Source of the DNA: JBAZWV01 sp041660225
GTDB taxonomy: Bacteria; Patescibacteriota; Patescibacteriia; 2-12-FULL-60-25
Length of the DNA: 64,000 bases
Direction: 5' to 3'
Assembly: GCA_041660225.1 (NCBI GenBank)
Contig: JBAZWV010000001.1
Coordinates: forward strand, 62,001-126,000
In this document: piece by piece, positions 1-9,464 of the stretch
Layout of the letters: each line of letters starts with the position of its first letter
Numbering within the stretch: the stretch's first letter is position 1
The notes under the pieces: generated by a model
Database searches by the model: none
What the model was told of the DNA's origin: nothing
Seen by the model: only the letters and a program-made list of their open reading frames with translations
Position numbers and translations under genes: made by a program

Positions 1-10
1 CACCTTGTAA
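1..10 (+). CDS. 3' tail of an upstream gene, probably atpE (partial)
   Basis: In the second reading frame the first bases give two codons and then a TAA at 8-10. The gene order of ATP synthase operons puts atpE just before atpF, so this is probably the last codons of the c subunit. Only about three codons are visible; the assignment rests on context alone. Confidence 0.25.
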
Positions 11-20
11 GACACTCCGA

Positions 21-45
21 CTCCGTCTTTCATCGAAGGACGGAG
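21..45 (+). other. Intercistronic stem-loop before atpF
   Basis: CTCCGTC (21-27) pairs with GACGGAG (39-45) across an 11-base loop. No run of T follows, so it is not an intrinsic terminator. A hairpin between the preceding gene and atpF could protect the upstream message or tune subunit stoichiometry, as is known for other atp operons; that role is inference. Confidence 0.4.
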
Positions 46-75
46 AATCGAGGCTCTTACCTCATCTACCTCTAT

Positions 76-633
76 ATGGCCGCTGAAACCGAAATCCTCC
101 AAACCGAAACGACCGAAGTCACACACGCCGAACCGACGGGCGTTCTTGGAACGCTTGGCGTGAGCACCGACCTGCTCATCGCGCAATTCGTGAACTTCGC
201 GATCGTCCTCCTCGTGCTCTGGCGCTGGGTGTACCGACCGCTCATGAAGAAGATGGATCAGCGCGCAAAAACGATCAGCGACGGACTTTCGTTTGCCGAT
301 GAATCCAAAATCGCTCTCGCCGAAGCAGAACAGGCGCGCGATCAGATGTTGCGTGAAGCCAAGGCGGAGTCGCATGTGATGATGGAGAAGACGCTTGCGG
401 AAGCGGAAAAACTCAAAGCGGAAAAACTCGTACAAGCGAAAGATGAGATCGAAAAGGTGATTGCGGAAGCCAAACAGCAGATCAAGGCAGAACGCGACGC
501 GTCCTTTGATGCGTTGAAGGGAGAGATTGCAGAGCTCGTCTCACTCGCGACGGCAAAAGTCGCCGGAGCCGTTGATGAAAAAACGCAGCGCGCGTTGATT
601 GCCGACGCGTTACAAGATATCGAACGCGCATAA
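76..633 (+). CDS. atpF: F1Fo ATP synthase subunit b
   Basis: 185 residues. Peripheral stalk subunit that ties F1 to the membrane a subunit. A 30-residue leader precedes one membrane helix (about residues 33-53, LLIAQFVNFAIVLLVLW), followed by the long charged, Ala/Glu/Lys-rich helix typical of subunit b through to the C-terminus. The family is usually 155-180 residues, so the N-terminal leader is slightly long. The stop at 631-633 is followed by the atpH ATG at 635. No Shine-Dalgarno motif is seen. Family fit is clear from architecture and from the operon. Confidence 0.93.
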   Translation: MAAETEILQTETTEVTHAEPTGVLGTLGVSTDLLIAQFVNFAIVLLVLWRWVYRPLMKKMDQRAKTISDGLSFADESKIALAEAEQARDQMLREAKAESHVMMEKTLAEAEKLKAEKLVQAKDEIEKVIAEAKQQIKAERDASFDALKGEIAELVSLATAKVAGAVDEKTQRALIADALQDIERA

Positions 634-634
634 T

Positions 635-1111
635 ATGGCTGTTTCCCGCTTGGTCAAAGATATCGCGCACGCGCTTGTCGCAGCTGCGCAGGACGAGAAG
701 GTCGTTGCAAAGATCGTCGAAGATCTGAAACGTCTCCAGGTTGCTCAAACAAATAAAACGCTTTCCGAAGCACTCGATGATGTTCATCCCTTCACACAGA
801 ACGCGATCCTTTCTCTCCAACATCATTCACTCCTGAAAGACCTTCCTGCATTCGTCACGGCAGTTCTCGCCGAAGCGCAGTCAACAGCAAATCATCGGGA
901 CGTGCGCGTGACAACGCCGCTTCCGCTCACGGACGGGGAACGGAAATCGATTGCGAAGATCGTCGAGAAGAAATTCGGGGGAACGCACACGCTGTCGGAA
1001 CGGATCGAGCCGGGAATCATCGGCGGACTCATCATCGACATCGGCGATTGGCACATGGACGCCAGCATCAAAGGGAAGCTCACACGCCTCACGAACGCAC
1101 TCACCGCATAA
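635..1111 (+). CDS. atpH: F1Fo ATP synthase subunit delta
   Basis: 158 residues when started at the ATG one base after the atpF stop; an upstream in-frame start would overlap atpF and adds nothing conserved. Delta joins the tip of the b stalk to the F1 alpha subunits. The C-terminus carries the family signature: a GIIGGLIIDIGD stretch, a following Asp-x-Ser, then a terminal leucine-containing helix. The N-terminal helical domain is weakly conserved, as usual for this subunit. Tightly spaced inside the atp operon, so cotranscribed. Confidence 0.9.
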   Translation: MAVSRLVKDIAHALVAAAQDEKVVAKIVEDLKRLQVAQTNKTLSEALDDVHPFTQNAILSLQHHSLLKDLPAFVTAVLAEAQSTANHRDVRVTTPLPLTDGERKSIAKIVEKKFGGTHTLSERIEPGIIGGLIIDIGDWHMDASIKGKLTRLTNALTA

Positions 1112-1115
1112 ATCT

Positions 1116-2648
1116 ATGTCAGAATCCAAACTCAAAAACGTGACCGCCGCGGCTCAAATCGCGGAGCGTCTCAAACAGCAGATCAAGGAGTTCGATGCGT
1201 CCAGCAAAGCGACGCAGTCGGGCGTGGTTCGTGACACCGGTGATGGCATTGCCTCGGTTTCGGGTCTCGCGAATGTCGCGTCCATGGAAATGATCACGTT
1301 CGAGCGCGGTGAAGAGGGCGTCGTGTTGAACCTCGAACATGATCGTGTCGGTACGATGATTCTTGGTGATGCGAAAAACGTGCGCGCTGGCGATAGCGTT
1401 GCAGCAACAGGAACGATTCTGTCGATCGGCGTTTCGGATGAAATTGTCGGACGCGTCGTGAGCCCACTCGGAAAAGCGCTGGATGGAAAGGGCGACATCA
1501 AGATCACGAAGACGATGCCGATCGAACGCGTTGCTCCGGGCGTCATGAGTCGTGAACCGGTGAACCAGCCGATCATGACGGGCATCAAAGCGATCGACGC
1601 CATGATTCCGATCGGACGCGGACAACGCGAACTCATCATCGGTGATCGTCAGACGGGTAAGACGGCGATTGCGATCGACGCGATCATCAACCAAAAAGGA
1701 AAGAACGTGAAATGCGTCTACGTTGCGATCGCGCAAAAAGAATCGAAAATCGCGAAACTCGTCGCCAAACTCGAAGCTGCGGGCGCGATGGAATACACCG
1801 TCATCGTTCTTGCCGGTGCGTCCGATCCAGCTTCGCTTCAATACATCGCACCGTACGCGGGTGTTGCGATCGCGGAATATTTCCTCGCAAAAGGTGAAGA
1901 CAGTCTCGTAGTCTATGACGACCTCTCGAAGCACGCGCAAGCGTATCGTGAAGTTTCGCTCTTGCTCCGCCGTCCGCCGGGTCGCGAAGCCTATCCGGGT
2001 GACGTGTTTTATCTCCACTCCCGTTTGCTCGAACGCGCCTGTCGTTTGAACAAAGAAAGCGGCGGCGGATCGATCACGGCGCTTCCGATCATCGAAACGC
2101 AAGCCGGTGATATTTCGGCGTACATCCCGACGAACGTCATTTCGATTACGGACGGTCAGATCTTCTTGGAATCCGATCTCTTCTACAAAGGCGTCCGCCC
2201 AGCTGTAAACGTCGGCTTGTCCGTGTCGCGCGTCGGTGGTGCGGCGCAAACCAAGGCAATGAAGAAAGTTGCCGGTCAGCTTCGCCTCGACCTCGCACAA
2301 TTCCGCGAACTCGAAGCGTTCTCACAATTCGCGACCGACCTCGACGAAATGACGCGCAAACAAATCGAGCGCGGACGCCGTACTGTTGAAGTGTTGAAAC
2401 AGGGGCAATACGAACCGATGTCAATGGCGCACCAGGTCGCGACGATCTACGCCGTCAGCAAAGGTCTTACGGATGGCGTTGAGGTTGCGCGTATCAAGGA
2501 ATGGGAACATGGCTACCATCGTTTCTTGGACGAAAGTGCTTCTGATGTCATGAGCGCCCTCGAAGATAAAAAGGTTCTTGAACCGGACATTGAAGAAGGG
2601 TTGAAAAAGGCGATCGAATCCTGGAACGACACCTTCGCCGCTTTGTAA
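1116..2648 (+). CDS. atpA: F1Fo ATP synthase subunit alpha
   Basis: 510 residues from the ATG at 1116, the normal length for alpha. Non-catalytic nucleotide-binding subunit of the F1 hexamer. Visible features are the N-terminal beta-barrel domain, a P-loop GDRQTGKT around residue 170, the alpha signature region (PAVNVGLSVSRVGG) near residue 365, and the helical C-terminal domain. A much longer in-frame extension upstream runs through atpH in another frame and is not part of the gene. Only 4 bases separate the atpH stop from the start. Confidence 0.97.
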   Translation: MSESKLKNVTAAAQIAERLKQQIKEFDASSKATQSGVVRDTGDGIASVSGLANVASMEMITFERGEEGVVLNLEHDRVGTMILGDAKNVRAGDSVAATGTILSIGVSDEIVGRVVSPLGKALDGKGDIKITKTMPIERVAPGVMSREPVNQPIMTGIKAIDAMIPIGRGQRELIIGDRQTGKTAIAIDAIINQKGKNVKCVYVAIAQKESKIAKLVAKLEAAGAMEYTVIVLAGASDPASLQYIAPYAGVAIAEYFLAKGEDSLVVYDDLSKHAQAYREVSLLLRRPPGREAYPGDVFYLHSRLLERACRLNKESGGGSITALPIIETQAGDISAYIPTNVISITDGQIFLESDLFYKGVRPAVNVGLSVSRVGGAAQTKAMKKVAGQLRLDLAQFRELEAFSQFATDLDEMTRKQIERGRRTVEVLKQGQYEPMSMAHQVATIYAVSKGLTDGVEVARIKEWEHGYHRFLDESASDVMSALEDKKVLEPDIEEGLKKAIESWNDTFAAL

Positions 2649-2657
2649 TCCACACTC

Positions 2658-3560
2658 ATGGCGCTTTCTCCACGACTCATTCGACGGCGCATCAAGTCCG
2701 TCGCCAACACACGCAAGATCACCAAAGCCATGGAGCTTGTGGCGGCTTCGAAGATGCGAAAATCCGTGCAGCTCGCGCTTGCGTCGCGTTCGTATTCAAA
2801 ATCCGCGAAAGAAATCGTCGATGATGTGCGTGTCTTCGTTGATCCGTCGACGCACCCGCTTCTTGCTGGACGAAAGACTTCGAAGAGCGCTCTCGTGATT
2901 GTCGCCGCATCGGATCGCGGACTTTGCGGGGGATTCAATGCACAGCTGTTAAAAAAGAGTATGGAATTCTTGCGCGGACGTGGTGAGAAGGATTTGAAAA
3001 TCGTAACGGTCGGGAAACGCGCCGAAGCCGCCGTGCGACGCGCGGGATTTCCGATCATCGGCGCGTTCGAAGCTATTTCAAACGCACCGAGCTTCGAACG
3101 AAGTCGTCCTGTGGGGGACTTCGCCTATAAGGAATTCATGGCAGGAAGGGTCGATCGCGTCTTCATGGTCTATACCGACTATCGCAGTGCAATTTCCGTT
3201 GTTCCCACGGTTGTCCAGCTCCTTCCCATCGTTCCCGAAGACGACATCAAAGACACGATCGCTCGAACGGTGGATGAGGATGAAGAAGAAACCTTCGACG
3301 AACCAGATATCCTGTTCGAACCGGATCCACGATCGATCCTCGATGCGCTTCTGCCACGACTTCTCGAAACAAGAATCTATCAAGGGCTCCTCGAATCATC
3401 CGCCTCCGAACATTCCGCCCGCATGCTCGCCATGAGAAGCGCAACGGACAACGCCTCGGACATGCTCCAGGATCTGACGCTCACATTCAACCAAGCACGT
3501 CAGGCAGGCATCACTCGTGAAATCTCAGAAATCTCCGCCGGTAAAGCGGCTATTGAATAA
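2658..3560 (+). CDS. atpG: F1Fo ATP synthase subunit gamma
   Basis: 300 residues, typical of gamma (280-300). Central rotor shaft. The N-terminal coiled-coil helix is recognisable (RRRIKSVANTRKITKAMELV, residues 8-27), as is the C-terminal partner helix with the LQDLTLTFNQARQAGITREI signature. The SDRGLCGGFN segment near residue 90 is also diagnostic. A short acidic insert (DEDEEETFDEPD, near residue 205) is seen before the C-terminal helix. Nine bases separate it from atpA, and five from atpD. Confidence 0.96.
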   Translation: MALSPRLIRRRIKSVANTRKITKAMELVAASKMRKSVQLALASRSYSKSAKEIVDDVRVFVDPSTHPLLAGRKTSKSALVIVAASDRGLCGGFNAQLLKKSMEFLRGRGEKDLKIVTVGKRAEAAVRRAGFPIIGAFEAISNAPSFERSRPVGDFAYKEFMAGRVDRVFMVYTDYRSAISVVPTVVQLLPIVPEDDIKDTIARTVDEDEEETFDEPDILFEPDPRSILDALLPRLLETRIYQGLLESSASEHSARMLAMRSATDNASDMLQDLTLTFNQARQAGITREISEISAGKAAIE

Positions 3561-3565
3561 ACCAT

Positions 3566-4930
3566 ATGAAAGGAACTATCACACAAATCATCGGTCCGGT
3601 CGTCGACGTCTCCTTTCCGGGAGATCCGCCAGCCATCTACAACGCGTTGCACGTCGAACAAGACGGCAAGACGCTCGTGCTCGAAGTCGAACAACACCTC
3701 GGCGGGGGAGACGTGCGCACGATCGCCATGTCATCGACGGACGGTCTGACACGCGGCACAGAAGTCACGGATGCAGGCGGACCGATCAGCGTTCCCGTTG
3801 GTCGCGAGACTCTCGGACGCATGTTCAACGTGGTCGGTGACGTGATTGACGGAGGGGCGGAAGTAAAGACGAAGATGCGTTTTCCGATCCACCGAGCGGC
3901 TCCGGATTTCAAGGACCAATCGACGAAATATGAAGTGCTCGAAACCGGCATTAAAGTGATCGACTTGATCTGTCCGTTCTTGAAAGGTGGAAAAGTCGGT
4001 CTCTTCGGAGGCGCCGGTGTGGGAAAAACCGTCATCATCATGGAACTCATTCGCAACATTGCGAGCGAGCACGGTGGATTCTCCGTCTTCGCGGGTGTCG
4101 GTGAACGTTCACGCGAAGGAAAAGACTTGTATAACGAAATGCATGAGTCGAAAGTGCTTGATAAGACGACGCTTGTCTTCGGACAAATGAACGAACCGCC
4201 GGGCGCTCGTGCTCGTGTGGCGCTTTCCGGTCTCGCCATGGCCGAATATTTCCGCGATGAAGAAAATCAGGACGTGCTCCTCTTCGTCGACAACATCTTC
4301 CGCTTCACCCAAGCCGGATCGGAACTCTCCGCGCTTCTCGGACGCATTCCGTCTGCTGTGGGATATCAACCGACGCTCGCGACGGAAATGGGTGCGCTCC
4401 AGGAACGTATTACTTCAACGAACAAAGGTTCTATCACATCCGTTCAAGCCGTGTACGTCCCTGCGGATGACTTGACCGATCCAGCTCCGGCAACGACGTT
4501 TGCGCACCTCGACTCAACGGTCGTGCTCGCACGCTCGCTTGCAGAACTTGGTATTTATCCGGCCGTTGATCCGCTCGATTCATCTTCGACGATTCTTGAT
4601 CCGAAGATCATCGGTGAACGACACTATAACGTCGCTCGTGGCGTGCAACGCGTTCTTCAGCGTTACAAGGACTTGCAAGACATCATCGCGATTCTCGGTA
4701 TGGATGAATTGTCAGAAGATGACAAGAAGACCGTCGCTCGCGCCCGCAAGGTACAAAAATTCTTGTCACAGCCGTTCAACGTTGCCGAAGTGTTTACGGG
4801 AAACCCTGGGAAGTACGTCACGCTTGAAGATACGATCCGCGGTTTTGAAGAAATCATCGAAGGAAAACACGACGATAAGCCGGAACAGTCTTTCTACATG
4901 AAGGGCTCCATCGACGAAGTCACGGCATAA
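3566..4930 (+). CDS. atpD: F1Fo ATP synthase subunit beta
   Basis: 454 residues. Catalytic subunit of F1. The P-loop GGAGVGKT lies near residue 150, the catalytic Glu is in GVGERSREG, the Walker B strand in DVLLFVDNIFRFTQAG, and the signature PAVDPLDSSSTILDP is near residue 333. All key catalytic positions look intact. The start follows the atpG stop by five bases. Confidence 0.98.
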   Translation: MKGTITQIIGPVVDVSFPGDPPAIYNALHVEQDGKTLVLEVEQHLGGGDVRTIAMSSTDGLTRGTEVTDAGGPISVPVGRETLGRMFNVVGDVIDGGAEVKTKMRFPIHRAAPDFKDQSTKYEVLETGIKVIDLICPFLKGGKVGLFGGAGVGKTVIIMELIRNIASEHGGFSVFAGVGERSREGKDLYNEMHESKVLDKTTLVFGQMNEPPGARARVALSGLAMAEYFRDEENQDVLLFVDNIFRFTQAGSELSALLGRIPSAVGYQPTLATEMGALQERITSTNKGSITSVQAVYVPADDLTDPAPATTFAHLDSTVVLARSLAELGIYPAVDPLDSSSTILDPKIIGERHYNVARGVQRVLQRYKDLQDIIAILGMDELSEDDKKTVARARKVQKFLSQPFNVAEVFTGNPGKYVTLEDTIRGFEEIIEGKHDDKPEQSFYMKGSIDEVTA

Positions 4931-4933
4931 CAC

Positions 4934-5404
4934 ATGTCTCTCCATCTTGAACTCGTAACGCCAGAACGCATTCTCTTCAGCATCGAAGCGGAACGCGTCA
5001 CGCTCCCGACTGCCGAGGGTGAAATTACGGTTCTTGCGAACCATGCGCCGCTTGTCGCCAAGCTTGTTGCGGGGATGATGATCCTGGTGACGAAGCAGGG
5101 GACGGAGGAAGTTGCGGTATCGGGTGGGTTTATCGAAATCCTGAAGGATAATCGTGTTCGCGTGTTGGCAGATACGGCCGAACGAGGAGAAGAACTTGAT
5201 CTGACCGCGATCACGGCGGCAAAGGAACGGGCGGAACAGGTGATGAAAGAAACCGTCCGCAGCGATGATACGGCGTACGCGCTGGCCGCCGCCTCGCTGG
5301 AACGTGAGCTCGCTCGTGAAAAAGTGGCCCGCCGCGCCCATGCCGCGCGCCGCGTCCCGACTGTTGACGCAGCGAGTCTTCCTCACGACGAAAACCCGGT
5401 ATAA
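4934..5404 (+). CDS. atpC: F1Fo ATP synthase subunit epsilon
   Basis: 156 residues. Rotor subunit that couples and can inhibit F1. The N-terminal beta-sandwich is clear (LELVTPERILFSIEAERVTL and GEITVLANHAPLV), followed by the helical hairpin. It is longer than the usual 130-140 residues because of a C-terminal extension of about 20 residues with no recognisable motif. Three bases separate it from atpD. Its stop region overlaps a TATAAT hexamer (5400-5405) that could serve thpR. Confidence 0.92.
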   Translation: MSLHLELVTPERILFSIEAERVTLPTAEGEITVLANHAPLVAKLVAGMMILVTKQGTEEVAVSGGFIEILKDNRVRVLADTAERGEELDLTAITAAKERAEQVMKETVRSDDTAYALAAASLERELAREKVARRAHAARRVPTVDAASLPHDENPV

Positions 5405-5410
5405 TGAATT

Positions 5411-5950
5411 ATGCGACTCTTCATCGGGATTCGAATACCCAATGATATCCAGGCGTCTCTTCAGCGGAACTGGGAACAAAGCGACCATCCCTCCGAAGAT
5501 ATGCGGGTTCTGGAGCCGGAAAGCCGCCACCTCACACTCGCCTTCCTCGGTGAAGTGAGTCCGGACAACCGACTGGCGCTTGAGATTTTGATCTCTAAAG
5601 CCATGGAACGACCTCCAAAAGGGTCGTTTTCATTTGTGACGTTTGAAACGTTTCCTCCAAAAGCACCGATTATTATCACCGCAAAACTGGATATCTCCGA
5701 TGCACCTTCGTGGCCGGATTTTGTCGACCGGTTGCGCGATATGGTTTCGGTTGCTGCTCCAAGCGTTGACCGCAAGCCGTGGATGGCGCACGTTACCGTT
5801 GCACGTAGCCGCAAAGCCATCCTCCCCGCGTGGAACGAATCGTTCGATCCGATCCCGTGGAAACCGGAGAATGTTTCTCTTATCCTCAGCGAACCAGGCA
5901 GTAATGGTTCAAGATACACAGATCTTCATGTCTTCCCCCTCGACGTTTGA
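5411..5950 (+). CDS. thpR: RNA 2',3'-cyclic phosphodiesterase (2H family)
   Basis: 179 residues, the usual size for the LigT/ThpR family. Two H-x-T/V-x motifs, the hallmark of 2H phosphoesterases, are present: HLTLAFLG near residue 44 and HVTVAR near residue 128. The family opens 2',3'-cyclic phosphates on RNA ends. A TATAAT sits at 5400-5405, five bases before the start, too close to give a long leader; a weak own promoter or read-through from atpC are both possible. Its 3' end overlaps the next gene. Confidence 0.85.
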   Translation: MRLFIGIRIPNDIQASLQRNWEQSDHPSEDMRVLEPESRHLTLAFLGEVSPDNRLALEILISKAMERPPKGSFSFVTFETFPPKAPIIITAKLDISDAPSWPDFVDRLRDMVSVAAPSVDRKPWMAHVTVARSRKAILPAWNESFDPIPWKPENVSLILSEPGSNGSRYTDLHVFPLDV

Positions 5951-6692
5951 GTGCTTCGGACTCGTTATCCACGGATTAGACTGGGAACGCGTCCGAGAGA
6001 AAATTGACTACGCCGTTTCACGCCGTGAACAACTTTGGATTGTCACGACAAATCCGGAAATTCTGCTTGAAGCAAAACGGAATCCATCATACTGGCAAAC
6101 CGTCCGGCAAGCCGATCTGCGACTCGTGGACGGTTTTGGATTGAAACTCGTTGGTCGATTGTTCGGTGCGAGGTTGGAACGGCTGACAGGCGTTGAACTC
6201 TCGGAACAGTTGTTGCAGATCGCGGAAGAACGGAACTGGAAGGTCGCGTTTATTGGCGGAGGGAAGGACAGTGGTGATAAAGCCGCGTGGGAAATTCGAA
6301 AGCGTTTCACGCGACTGCGGATCGTGACGGAACGAGCAGGCACGATCGGAAATGATGGAGCTGGAGACGTGGCAACGGACGAAGCGTTGCAACGGCTAAC
6401 GCTCGAAGCGCCGGATGTCATGCTTGTTGCGTTTGGTCATCCGAAACAAGAGGCATGGATTGCGCGTCATCTCGCTGAGCTTCCAAGTGTGAAGGTTGCC
6501 GTCGGTGTTGGCGGAACCTTTGACTATTGGTCCGGCGGAGCCTCGCGAGCACCAATGTGGATGCGCTCGATCGGTCTCGAATGGCTGTGGCGTGTCGCGC
6601 ATGAACCGAAACGGTGGAAACGCATCTGGAACGCCGTCGTGGTTTTTCCTCTTACCGCGATCTTTAGCCGATTGGATCATAAGACTGCGTAA
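5928..6692 (+). CDS. WecG/TagA/CpsF-family glycosyltransferase
   Basis: About 254 residues from the ATG at 5928; an in-frame ATG at 5904 would lengthen it by eight residues. Family members transfer N-acetylmannosamine-type sugars to lipid-linked acceptors in envelope polymer synthesis. Typical blocks: TTNPEILLEAKRNPSYW, ADLRLVDGFGLKLVGR with an Asp-Gly-x-Gly core, ERLTGVEL, APDVMLVAFGHPKQEAWI, and GVGGTFDYWSGGASRAP. The C-terminus (SIGLEWLWRVAHEPKRWKR) is also typical. The start overlaps the end of thpR, implying translational coupling. Exact sugar unknown. Confidence 0.88.
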   Translation: MSSPSTFECFGLVIHGLDWERVREKIDYAVSRREQLWIVTTNPEILLEAKRNPSYWQTVRQADLRLVDGFGLKLVGRLFGARLERLTGVELSEQLLQIAEERNWKVAFIGGGKDSGDKAAWEIRKRFTRLRIVTERAGTIGNDGAGDVATDEALQRLTLEAPDVMLVAFGHPKQEAWIARHLAELPSVKVAVGVGGTFDYWSGGASRAPMWMRSIGLEWLWRVAHEPKRWKRIWNAVVVFPLTAIFSRLDHKTA

Positions 6693-6694
6693 GC

Positions 6695-8206
6695 ATGGAC
6701 AATCCCTTCCAAAAAACCTACCCTACGGAGGCTATGGAACGAGTCCGCGTACGGTTTGCCCCCAGTCCCACGGGTTTTTTGCATATTGGCGGTTTGCGGA
6801 GTGCGCTCTACAACGAGTTATTCGCGCGTCATCATCAAGGTGATTTCATTTTACGCATCGAAGACACGGATCGGACGAGATTCGTAGAAGGTGCGGTTGA
6901 AAATCTCTGTCGCTCGCTTGAAGCGTGTGGCGTGATTCCGAATGAAGGCGTGTGGTTGGATAAAAAAGGAAATGTGATGCAGCGCGGTGATCACGGACCG
7001 TACATCCAATCGGAACGTCAGGAAAAACATCGTGCGTATGCCGACGAGTTAGTGAAGATCGGAAAAGCCTATCATTGTTTCTGCACGCAAAAACGACTTG
7101 AGACGCTTCGCGAAGAACAGCAGGCGTCAGGGAAGCCAACGATGTATGACGGGCACTGTCGGGCCGTGCCGCATGAAGAAGCAGAAGGACGGATCAAGAA
7201 TGGTGAGGGATACGTCATTCGTTTGAAATTGCCAAAACAAGGGAGCGTGACGGTGTGGGATTTGATTCGCGACGACATCTCGTTTGAGTGGGCGCTCATC
7301 GACGATCAGGTCATTATCAAATCCGACGGTTTTCCGACGTATCACTTGGCGGCGACCTGCGATGACCATGACATGGAGATCTCACACGTCATCCGCGGAG
7401 AAGAATGGCTGCCATCCGCACCAAAGCATCTTTTTATCTACGAAGCATTCGGCTGGAAGCCACCCAAGTTTGCGCATCTCCCGCTCCTGTTGAATAGCGA
7501 TCGTTCCAAGCTCTCGAAACGACAAGGCGACGTTGCCGTCGAAGATTATTTGAAGAAAGGATATCTTCCGGAAGCGCTTCTCAACTTCGTTGCGCTTCTT
7601 GGTTGGAATCCGAGTGGAGAAAAGGAAGTGTACACGCATGAAGAATTGACGGCGCAATTCGATATCACAAAAGTAAACAAAGCAGGAGCCGTCCTGAATG
7701 TGGAAAAACTTGATTGGTTGAACGCGCAATATCTTCGGACGATGCCGACGGAAAAATATCTCACACTGATGCATCCGTTCGTCGCGGAGAAAACGGATGA
7801 CGGATCGTTTGCGGATCGTTGTCTTCTTCTGATCCGCGATCGCCTCACGAAGCCGCAAGACGTGGACGAACTGACAACATTTTTCTTCCGTGATCATTTG
7901 GATTATTCAAAAGCGCCGCTGACATGGAAGACGCAATCGAGAGAAGAAGCGAAGGAACGTCTTGAGGCGTTGCGTGAGATCATCAGCTCGATGAACGAAG
8001 GCACTACGTTGAACGCGATGGAAATTGAAACAGCTATCAAGAATCGTATTGCAGAAAAAGGGTGGGGGAATGGGGATACGCTGTGGCCAATGCGAGTGGC
8101 GTTGTCGGGACAAGAAAAATCACCCGGACCCTTTGAGCTTGCGGCTACGTACGGCAAAAAACGGGCTCTAGAACGTCTTGAGGACGCGATCAGCTCCCTT
8201 TCCTGA
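6695..8206 (+). CDS. gltX: Glutamyl-tRNA synthetase
   Basis: 503 residues. Class I synthetase that charges tRNA-Glu. The HIGH-like motif is in FAPSPTGFLHIGGLRSALYN (residues 23-42) and the KMSKS-like motif is KLSKRQGD near residue 271. The discriminating RIEDTD segment follows the HIGH motif. An internal ATG at 6734 would still keep the catalytic core, so the first 13 residues are uncertain. Two bases separate it from the upstream gene. Confidence 0.96.
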   Translation: MDNPFQKTYPTEAMERVRVRFAPSPTGFLHIGGLRSALYNELFARHHQGDFILRIEDTDRTRFVEGAVENLCRSLEACGVIPNEGVWLDKKGNVMQRGDHGPYIQSERQEKHRAYADELVKIGKAYHCFCTQKRLETLREEQQASGKPTMYDGHCRAVPHEEAEGRIKNGEGYVIRLKLPKQGSVTVWDLIRDDISFEWALIDDQVIIKSDGFPTYHLAATCDDHDMEISHVIRGEEWLPSAPKHLFIYEAFGWKPPKFAHLPLLLNSDRSKLSKRQGDVAVEDYLKKGYLPEALLNFVALLGWNPSGEKEVYTHEELTAQFDITKVNKAGAVLNVEKLDWLNAQYLRTMPTEKYLTLMHPFVAEKTDDGSFADRCLLLIRDRLTKPQDVDELTTFFFRDHLDYSKAPLTWKTQSREEAKERLEALREIISSMNEGTTLNAMEIETAIKNRIAEKGWGNGDTLWPMRVALSGQEKSPGPFELAATYGKKRALERLEDAISSLS

Positions 8207-8212
8207 TATACT
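8204..8212 (+). promoter_or_regulatory. Extended -10 promoter for the M23 peptidase gene
   Basis: TG at 8204-8205, one base, then TATACT at 8207-8212, ten bases before the start codon and overlapping the gltX stop region. No good -35 is seen 17 bases upstream. The same TGnTATAnT form recurs at 42274 and 51452. Confidence 0.45.
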
Positions 8213-8221
8213 CAGAATCGC

Positions 8222-9463
8222 ATGCGTCTACGGAGGATTCTCGCGATAGTACTCCTCAGCCCACTTACGTTTGGGGCTGTTTTTCCGGTTGTCGCTCAAG
8301 TAGCACACGAGGATGACGGGGATGTCGCCATCAAAGAAACCGTTGATGATCTGAACGAGGCCGTAAAGGATAAGCGTGGTCGTATTAAAGAACTTGATAC
8401 GTTGATCGGCGGATATCGCAGTCGGATCAAGGAGCAGGAAGCGTCACAGCTCACGCTTGAAAACGAAGTTGCACTGCTCGACAATCGCATTCGAGAAAAA
8501 GAACTCGACATCCAGCGCGCCAAAACGGAAATTGAAACTCTCAATCTTGAAATTGAGCAGCTTGGACAGGAGATTGCCATCCAAGAAGATCGTATCGCGA
8601 AACATAAAGATCTGATCGCTGAATTCGTACGTCGTACGCACCAGTCGGATGAAGTTTCGACGATGGACGTACTCCTCACACGGCCATCACTCTCTTCATT
8701 TTTTAATCGGATCGATGAAATGGAACGGCTTCAAAAAGAGCTGGGCGTGTCGATTGAAAAATTGAAAGGCGTAAAAGACAGCCTTGATAATGCCAAGCGG
8801 CTCCGAGATCAGCATCGCGCCGATGTGACGGAACAGGAAAACAAACTTCGAGACGAACAAATGGAATTGGAACTCCAACGCAACACAAAAACATCTCTTG
8901 TCAGTGAAACGGCGCAAAGTCAGGAGGAGTTTCAGCGTATTCTGTACGAGTTGAAACAACAGCAACAAATCACGTCTGGCGATATTTCACGACTTGAGGA
9001 GGAATTGAAAGATACGCTTGATAGCGTTGATGAATCGCTCGCGCGTGGCGATATTCTGCTCAATTGGCCGCTCAATCCGGCAAAAGGTATTAGCGCGAGT
9101 TTTCATGACCCAAGCTATCCGTTCCGACGCCTCTTCGAACACCCGGGAACAGATATTCCAGCTCCTGTCGGCACGGCTGTGAAGGCGGCGGCTGGCGGAT
9201 ATGTCGCTTGGAATAAGACAGGGAAGCAGTATGGCAACTACACGATGATCGTTCATCCAGGAGGAATTGCAACCATTTACGCGCACCTCTCGAAATTTGT
9301 CGCGAAGGCGGATACATACGTTGATCGCGGTGACGTGATCGGTCTTTCCGGCGGACGACCGGGAGATCAGGGAGCGGGGCTCTCAACCGGACCACACCTT
9401 CACTTCGAAGTGCGACAAAACGGAATTCCGGTAAACGCAGAAAACTTTTTGCCTGGGCTGTAA
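8222..9463 (+). CDS. Secreted coiled-coil M23 (LytM/EnvC-like) peptidase
   Basis: 413 residues. A signal peptide (about 1-26) is followed by a long charged coiled coil (about 35-265, many heptad-like Leu/Ile) and a C-terminal LytM domain (about 280-410). Zinc ligands are visible: H and D of HPGTDIPAP and the HLHFE triad near the end, so the enzyme or its activation surface is probably intact. EnvC-like proteins cleave, or activate amidases that cleave, septal peptidoglycan during division. Downstream dus is convergent, with one base between stops. Confidence 0.9.
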   Translation: MRLRRILAIVLLSPLTFGAVFPVVAQVAHEDDGDVAIKETVDDLNEAVKDKRGRIKELDTLIGGYRSRIKEQEASQLTLENEVALLDNRIREKELDIQRAKTEIETLNLEIEQLGQEIAIQEDRIAKHKDLIAEFVRRTHQSDEVSTMDVLLTRPSLSSFFNRIDEMERLQKELGVSIEKLKGVKDSLDNAKRLRDQHRADVTEQENKLRDEQMELELQRNTKTSLVSETAQSQEEFQRILYELKQQQQITSGDISRLEEELKDTLDSVDESLARGDILLNWPLNPAKGISASFHDPSYPFRRLFEHPGTDIPAPVGTAVKAAAGGYVAWNKTGKQYGNYTMIVHPGGIATIYAHLSKFVAKADTYVDRGDVIGLSGGRPGDQGAGLSTGPHLHFEVRQNGIPVNAENFLPGL

Positions 9464-9464
9464 G

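Noticed and set aside
1119..2300. 393-residue open frame opposite atpA
   Set aside because: Antisense to a certain atpA; low-complexity Arg/Asp-rich content.
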